A stretch of 64,000 nucleotides of DNA from Sphingobium abikonense NBRC 16140 (GTDB lineage: Bacteria; Pseudomonadota; Alphaproteobacteria; Sphingomonadales; Sphingomonadaceae): the NCBI RefSeq assembly GCF_001598335.1, contig NZ_BCYT01000002.1, forward strand, positions 124,001 through 188,000, given 5' to 3'. Made by a program: the position numbers and the translations under genes. Every line of letters begins with the position of its first letter. The first letter of the stretch is position 1. This document shows positions 60,731-64,000 of the stretch, one piece after another. The notes beneath the pieces were generated by a model that was not told the origin of the DNA, searched no databases, and worked only from the letters and a program-made list of their open reading frames with translations.

Positions 60731-61921
60731 ATGGCTAAGGCTAAGTTTGAGCGGAACAAGCCGCACTGCAACATCGGCACCATCGGTCACGTCGACCATG
60801 GCAAGACCTCGCTGACCGCGGCGATCACCAAGGTGCTGGCCGAAACCGGCGGCGCGACCTTCGTCGACTATGCCAACATCGACAAGGCTCCCGAAGAGCG
60901 CGAGCGCGGCATCACCATCTCGACCGCGCACGTCGAATATGAAACCGAAGCGCGTCACTATGCGCACGTCGACTGCCCGGGTCACGCTGACTACGTCAAG
61001 AACATGATCACCGGTGCGGCCCAGATGGACGGCGCGATCCTCGTCGTTTCGGCCACCGACGGCCCGATGCCGCAGACCCGCGAGCACATCCTGCTCGCCC
61101 GCCAGGTCGGCGTGCCGCAGCTGGTCGTGTTCATGAACAAGGTCGACTTGGTCGACGACGCCGAAATCCTCGAGCTGGTCGAGCTGGAAATCCGCGAACT
61201 GCTGAGCAGCTACGATTTCGACGGCGACAACATCCCCGTCATCCCCGGCTCGGCCGTGAAGGCGCTGGACGGTTCGAACGATGAAATCGGTCGTGAAGCC
61301 GTGCTGAAGCTGATGCAGGCTGTCGACGAATTCATCCCGCAGCCCGAGCGTCCGGTGGACAAGGCGTTCCTGATGCCGATCGAAGACGTGTTCTCGATCT
61401 CGGGCCGCGGCACCGTCGTCACCGGCCGTGTCGAAACCGGCATCATCAAGGTTGGTGAAGAAGTCGAAATCGTCGGTCTGAAGCCGACCGCCAAGACCAC
61501 CGTCACCGGCGTGGAAATGTTCCGCAAGCTGCTCGACGAAGGTCGTGCGGGCGACAATATCGGCGCGCTGGTGCGCGGCACGAAGCGTGAAGAAGTCGAG
61601 CGTGGTCAGGTTCTGGCCAAGCCCGGCACCATCACTCCGCACACCGAATTCGACGCCGAAGTGTACGTGCTGTCGAAGGAAGAAGGCGGCCGTCACACCC
61701 CGTTCTTCGCCAACTATCGTCCGCAGTTCTACTTCCGCACGACCGACGTGACCGGCGAAGTGATCCTGCCCGAGGGCACGGAAATGGTCATGCCCGGCGA
61801 TAACGTGAAGCTCGGCGTCAAGCTCATCGCCCCGATCGCGATGGACTCGGGTCTGCGTTTTGCGATCCGCGAAGGCGGCCGCACCGTCGGCGCAGGGGTT
61901 GTCGGCACGATCTCGAAGTAA
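60731..61921 (+). CDS. tuf: Elongation factor Tu
   Basis: 396 residues. G1 [16 protein letters not shown]3 [16 protein letters not shown]4 [10 protein letters not shown] and the effector region [16 protein letters not shown] are intact, and domains II and III continue to the usual [11 protein letters not shown] end. EF-Tu delivers aminoacyl-tRNA to the ribosome. A GAAGGTAGGAAAAA ribosome site precedes the ATG. The 135-nt gap after fusA may hold its own promoter. Confidence 0.98.
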   Translation: MAKAKFERNKPHCNIGTIGHVDHGKTSLTAAITKVLAETGGATFVDYANIDKAPEERERGITISTAHVEYETEARHYAHVDCPGHADYVKNMITGAAQMDGAILVVSATDGPMPQTREHILLARQVGVPQLVVFMNKVDLVDDAEILELVELEIRELLSSYDFDGDNIPVIPGSAVKALDGSNDEIGREAVLKLMQAVDEFIPQPERPVDKAFLMPIEDVFSISGRGTVVTGRVETGIIKVGEEVEIVGLKPTAKTTVTGVEMFRKLLDEGRAGDNIGALVRGTKREEVERGQVLAKPGTITPHTEFDAEVYVLSKEEGGRHTPFFANYRPQFYFRTTDVTGEVILPEGTEMVMPGDNVKLGVKLIAPIAMDSGLRFAIREGGRTVGAGVVGTISK

Positions 61922-61932
61922 TATAGGACCGC

Positions 61933-61962
61933 AGCGGCGCAAATCGTCTGATTCGCGCCGCT
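61933..61962 (+). terminator. Hairpin after tuf
   Basis: A 13-bp stem with one mismatch (61933-61945 with 61950-61962) closes a GTCT loop right after the tuf stop. The following sequence has only short T-runs, so termination may be partial and some transcripts may continue into rpsJ. Confidence 0.6.
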
Positions 61963-62129
61963 CGGAATTTCTGCCGCCCCGGATCGCCTTTCTCCGGCTC
62001 CCATGGAGCTAGAAGGGCAGGGAAGGGGCGGATATTTTTTGTTGGCGCATTTCCGCAAGTCATCGGCTGCTCCGGCTGACTTTCGAAAATGCTCCGGGTT
62101 TTTGGCTCTTTCGCATCGGTACAGGAACA

Positions 62130-62438
62130 ATGGACAGCAATATCCGCATTCGCCTCAAGGCGTTCGATCATCGCGTGCTCGATCAGGCGACCGGCGACAT
62201 CGCCGACACCGCCCGCCGCACCGGCGCCCTCATCCGCGGTCCGATTCCTCTTCCGACGCGCATCGAAAAGTTCACGGTCAACCGTGGCCCGCATATCGAC
62301 AAGAAGTCGCGCGAGCAGTTCGAAGTCCGCACTTACAAGCGTATGCTTGACATTGTGCAGCCGACGCCGCAGACGGTCGACGCGCTGATGAAGCTGGATC
62401 TGGCTGCCGGCGTGAACGTGGAAATCAAGCTGGCCTGA
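62130..62438 (+). CDS. rpsJ: 30S ribosomal protein S10
   Basis: 102 residues, complete S10. [20 protein letters not shown] is the universal N-terminal block, with [29 protein letters not shown] shown here by its core [12 protein letters not shown], and [14 protein letters not shown] near the end. S10 lies in the 30S head and also acts with NusB in antitermination. It is followed by an unusually long gap (283 nt) before rplC instead of the usual few bases. Confidence 0.97.
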   Translation: MDSNIRIRLKAFDHRVLDQATGDIADTARRTGALIRGPIPLPTRIEKFTVNRGPHIDKKSREQFEVRTYKRMLDIVQPTPQTVDALMKLDLAAGVNVEIKLA

Positions 62439-62721
62439 CGCCGGCAAGTCCCTGCTCCCCGCCTTCGGGCTGATGGGTGAGCAGGGTATCGGGTACTTTG
62501 CCAAGGCAGAGGCTCAAACGACACAAGGGATACCGCACGGCCGCCGGTGAACCGGCAAGGCGCGTGGTCCTGGTCCCCCGTCGCCTTCCCCGAGAGGGGT
62601 CGGCATCCAACCCTGACGGGGTGATCGCTAATTTGGGTTGGGCCGCGAAGGATATCTCCTTTGCGGTTTTTTCGTTGGATACGCCCGTTGCTAAGACGGG
62701 CCTCTATGGGAGTAATCAGTG
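62439..62721 (+). promoter_or_regulatory. Structured leader between rpsJ and rplC (candidate attenuator)
   Basis: 283 nt with a series of predicted hairpins. GGTATC (62485-62490) can pair with GATACC (62529-62534), enclosing a TTTGCC/GGCAGA helix. GCCGG/CCGGC with a TGAA loop is at 62543-62556. CCCC-GAGA-GGGG (62588-62599) carries a GNRA loop. CCAACCC (62607-62613) pairs with GGGTTGG (62635-62641). A terminator follows, then GCCCGT/ACGGGC (62683-62701) close to the rplC ribosome site. No ORF or RNA family was recognised. Inference: an r-protein-controlled leader. Confidence 0.65.
62643..62672 (+). terminator. Intrinsic terminator inside the rpsJ-rplC leader
   Basis: CCGCGAAGGA (62643-62652) pairs with TCCTTTGCGG (62657-62666), a 10-bp stem with one mismatch and a TATC loop, followed by six T residues. 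Only 49 nt separate the T-run from rplC, so it must be bypassed or conditional if rplC is transcribed from upstream. Confidence 0.85.
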
Positions 62722-63477
62722 ATGCGCACAGGCGTGATCGCTAAGAAAGTCGGGATGACCCGTCTGTTCCAGGAGGACGGACGACACGTACCGGTTACGG
62801 TTCTGGCCCTTGAAGGCAACCAGGTCGTGGCGCGCAAGGAAACCGATCGGGATGGCTATGTTGCCGTTCAGCTCGGCGCCGGCGTCGCCAAGGTCAAGAA
62901 TGTGGCCAAGCCGCAGCGTGGCCAGTTCGCCAAGGCCGAAGTCGAGCCCAAGGCTCGCCTGGTCGAATTCCGCGTCGCCGAGGATGCGCTCCTTGACGTC
63001 GGCGCTGAAATCGCGGCCGACCACTTCGTCGCTGGCCAGCTGGTCGACGTCGCCGGCCATACCCAGGGTAAGGGTTTTGCCGGCGCCATGAAGCGTTGGG
63101 GCTTCGGCGGTATGCGCGCCACCCATGGCGTGTCGATCAGTCACCGTGCCCATGGTTCGACCGGTAATCGCCAGGATCCGGGTCGCGTCTTCAAGAACAA
63201 GAAGATGGCCGGTCACATGGGTGATCGCGAGCGGACCCAGCAAAATCTGGAAATCGTGCGCACCGACGTCGAGCGCGGCCTGCTGTTCGTCAAGGGCAGC
63301 GTTCCGGGCGCCAAGGGCACCTGGCTGACCGTCAAGGATGCCGTCAAGGTTCCGCGTCATGCCGATGCTCCCTATCCGGCCAGCCTGAAGGCTGCTGCCA
63401 ACAGCAACAACGCTCCGGCCGAGACGCCCGCTGATGAAGCGGCGGCTCCCGAAGCGACCGAAGGCCAGGAGGGCTAA
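62722..63477 (+). CDS. rplC: 50S ribosomal protein L3
   Basis: 251 residues, with the ATG at 62722 preceded by GGGAG; a GTG directly upstream is disregarded. [16 protein letters not shown] is the universal start. The loop that reaches the peptidyl transferase centre is [38 protein letters not shown] in outline, including the [11 protein letters not shown] core. The C-terminal ~25 residues are an alanine/glutamate-rich tail ([18 protein letters not shown]) beyond the usual L3 end. rplD starts 3 nt after the stop. Confidence 0.97.
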   Translation: MRTGVIAKKVGMTRLFQEDGRHVPVTVLALEGNQVVARKETDRDGYVAVQLGAGVAKVKNVAKPQRGQFAKAEVEPKARLVEFRVAEDALLDVGAEIAADHFVAGQLVDVAGHTQGKGFAGAMKRWGFGGMRATHGVSISHRAHGSTGNRQDPGRVFKNKKMAGHMGDRERTQQNLEIVRTDVERGLLFVKGSVPGAKGTWLTVKDAVKVPRHADAPYPASLKAAANSNNAPAETPADEAAAPEATEGQEG

Positions 63478-63480
63478 ACC

Positions 63481-64000
63481 ATGAAGGTCAATGTACAGAC
63501 CCTCGACGCGCAGTCTGCCGGCGAGCTGGAGCTGAACGATGCCGTGTTCGGCGTCGAGCCCCGCACCGACATCCTGCACCGCGTCGTCACCTGGCAGCTG
63601 GAAAAGCGCCGCGCGCCGGCTCGCGCCACCCGCGAGCGTTCGGACGTTGCCCGCACCGGCAAGAAGTTCGGTCGTCAGAAGGGTGGCGGCACCGCCCGTC
63701 ACGGCGACCGCAAGGCGCCCGTGTTCATCGGCGGTGGTAAGGCGCACGGCGCCCGCGCCCGTGACTTTGGCCACGACCTCAACAAGAAGGTCCGTGCCCT
63801 GGGTCTCAAGATGGCGCTGTCGGCGAAGGCCAAGGACGGTTCGCTGATCGTTCTGGACAGCTTCGACGTGGCTGAAGGCAAGACCAAGACCTTGGTCGCG
63901 CATCTCGCCAAGCTGAACCTCAACAAGGCGCTGTTCATCGACGGTGACGCGGTGAACGTCAGCTTCGCAAAGGCATCGGCGAACATCGTCGGCGTCAACC
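63481..64000 (+). CDS. rplD: 50S ribosomal protein L4 (5' part)
   Basis: The frame runs from the ATG at 63481 to the end of the window, giving ~173 residues; the 3' end lies outside. MKVNVQTLDAQSAGELELND begins the globular domain, and the extended RNA-binding loop includes GKKFGRQKGGGTARHGDRK. VVTWQLEKRRAPARATRERS and FGHDLNKKVRALGLKMALS are also typical. In E. coli L4 represses the S10 operon through a leader, which makes it a candidate ligand for the leader before rplC. Confidence 0.96.
   Translation, partial: MKVNVQTLDAQSAGELELNDAVFGVEPRTDILHRVVTWQLEKRRAPARATRERSDVARTGKKFGRQKGGGTARHGDRKAPVFIGGGKAHGARARDFGHDLNKKVRALGLKMALSAKAKDGSLIVLDSFDVAEGKTKTLVAHLAKLNLNKALFIDGDAVNVSFAKASANIVGVN

Overview
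The window is a chromosomal segment of a high-GC alphaproteobacterium, most likely a sphingomonad (Sphingobium/Sphingomonas/Novosphingobium type). The clearest sign is a complete protocatechuate 4,5-cleavage (lig) locus. Further support comes from short ATGA/GTGA gene overlaps, an alphaproteobacterial SOS box (GTTC-N7-GTTC), a SRAP / imuA-imuB-dnaE2 mutagenesis cassette, and a str operon running into an S10-type ribosomal operon. Genus and species cannot be fixed from the sequence alone.

Layout. 1-8.1 kb: tail of an NDUFA9-like protein, uppP, and a gltD - DUF2059 - gltB operon. 8.1-13.4 kb: exported hypothetical protein, tRNA-Leu(GAG), membrane-anchored metallo-beta-lactamase-fold hydrolase, fumC, DUF2585 protein, gmk. 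13.5-22.7 kb: lig locus as two transcription units around a LysR regulator. The minus-strand unit is DUF1932 dehydrogenase - ligJ - VanA-like Rieske oxygenase - ligA - ligB - ligC; the plus-strand unit is ligK - ligU - ligI. Together they encode the whole route from protocatechuate to pyruvate and oxaloacetate, except any reductase for the Rieske oxygenase. 23-30.7 kb: ABC-F ATPase, exported TPR-CHAT protein, cysS, Bax-inhibitor-1 family protein and a small zinc-ribbon protein.

30.7-32.5 kb is a scar: a degraded IS630 element between TA dinucleotides, beside a fragment of the RNA-repair regulator gene rtcR. 32.5-40.7 kb is a DNA-damage island on the minus strand: SRAP, DUF1810, then an SOS box, imuA, imuB, dnaE2, a small coupled ORF, alkB and another small ORF. 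41-43.8 kb is a type III polyketide synthase / methyltransferase / FAD oxidoreductase operon. 44.2-48.4 kb looks acquired and duplicated: a LysR gene, two closely similar flavodoxin-fold quinone reductases each preceded by a remnant of the same alcohol dehydrogenase 3' end, and SRPBCC and SnoaL-like genes between them. 48.5-51.8 kb encodes a trypsin-like autotransporter.

52-57 kb: Ppx/GppA phosphatase, rlmE, comM-like AAA protein, bactofilin and M23 peptidase. 57.5-64 kb: rpsL-rpsG-fusA-tuf, then rpsJ, rplC and the start of rplD. The 283-nt gap between rpsJ and rplC contains several predicted hairpins, one of them an intrinsic terminator 49 nt before rplC. This is a candidate attenuating leader and the strongest non-coding signal in the window.
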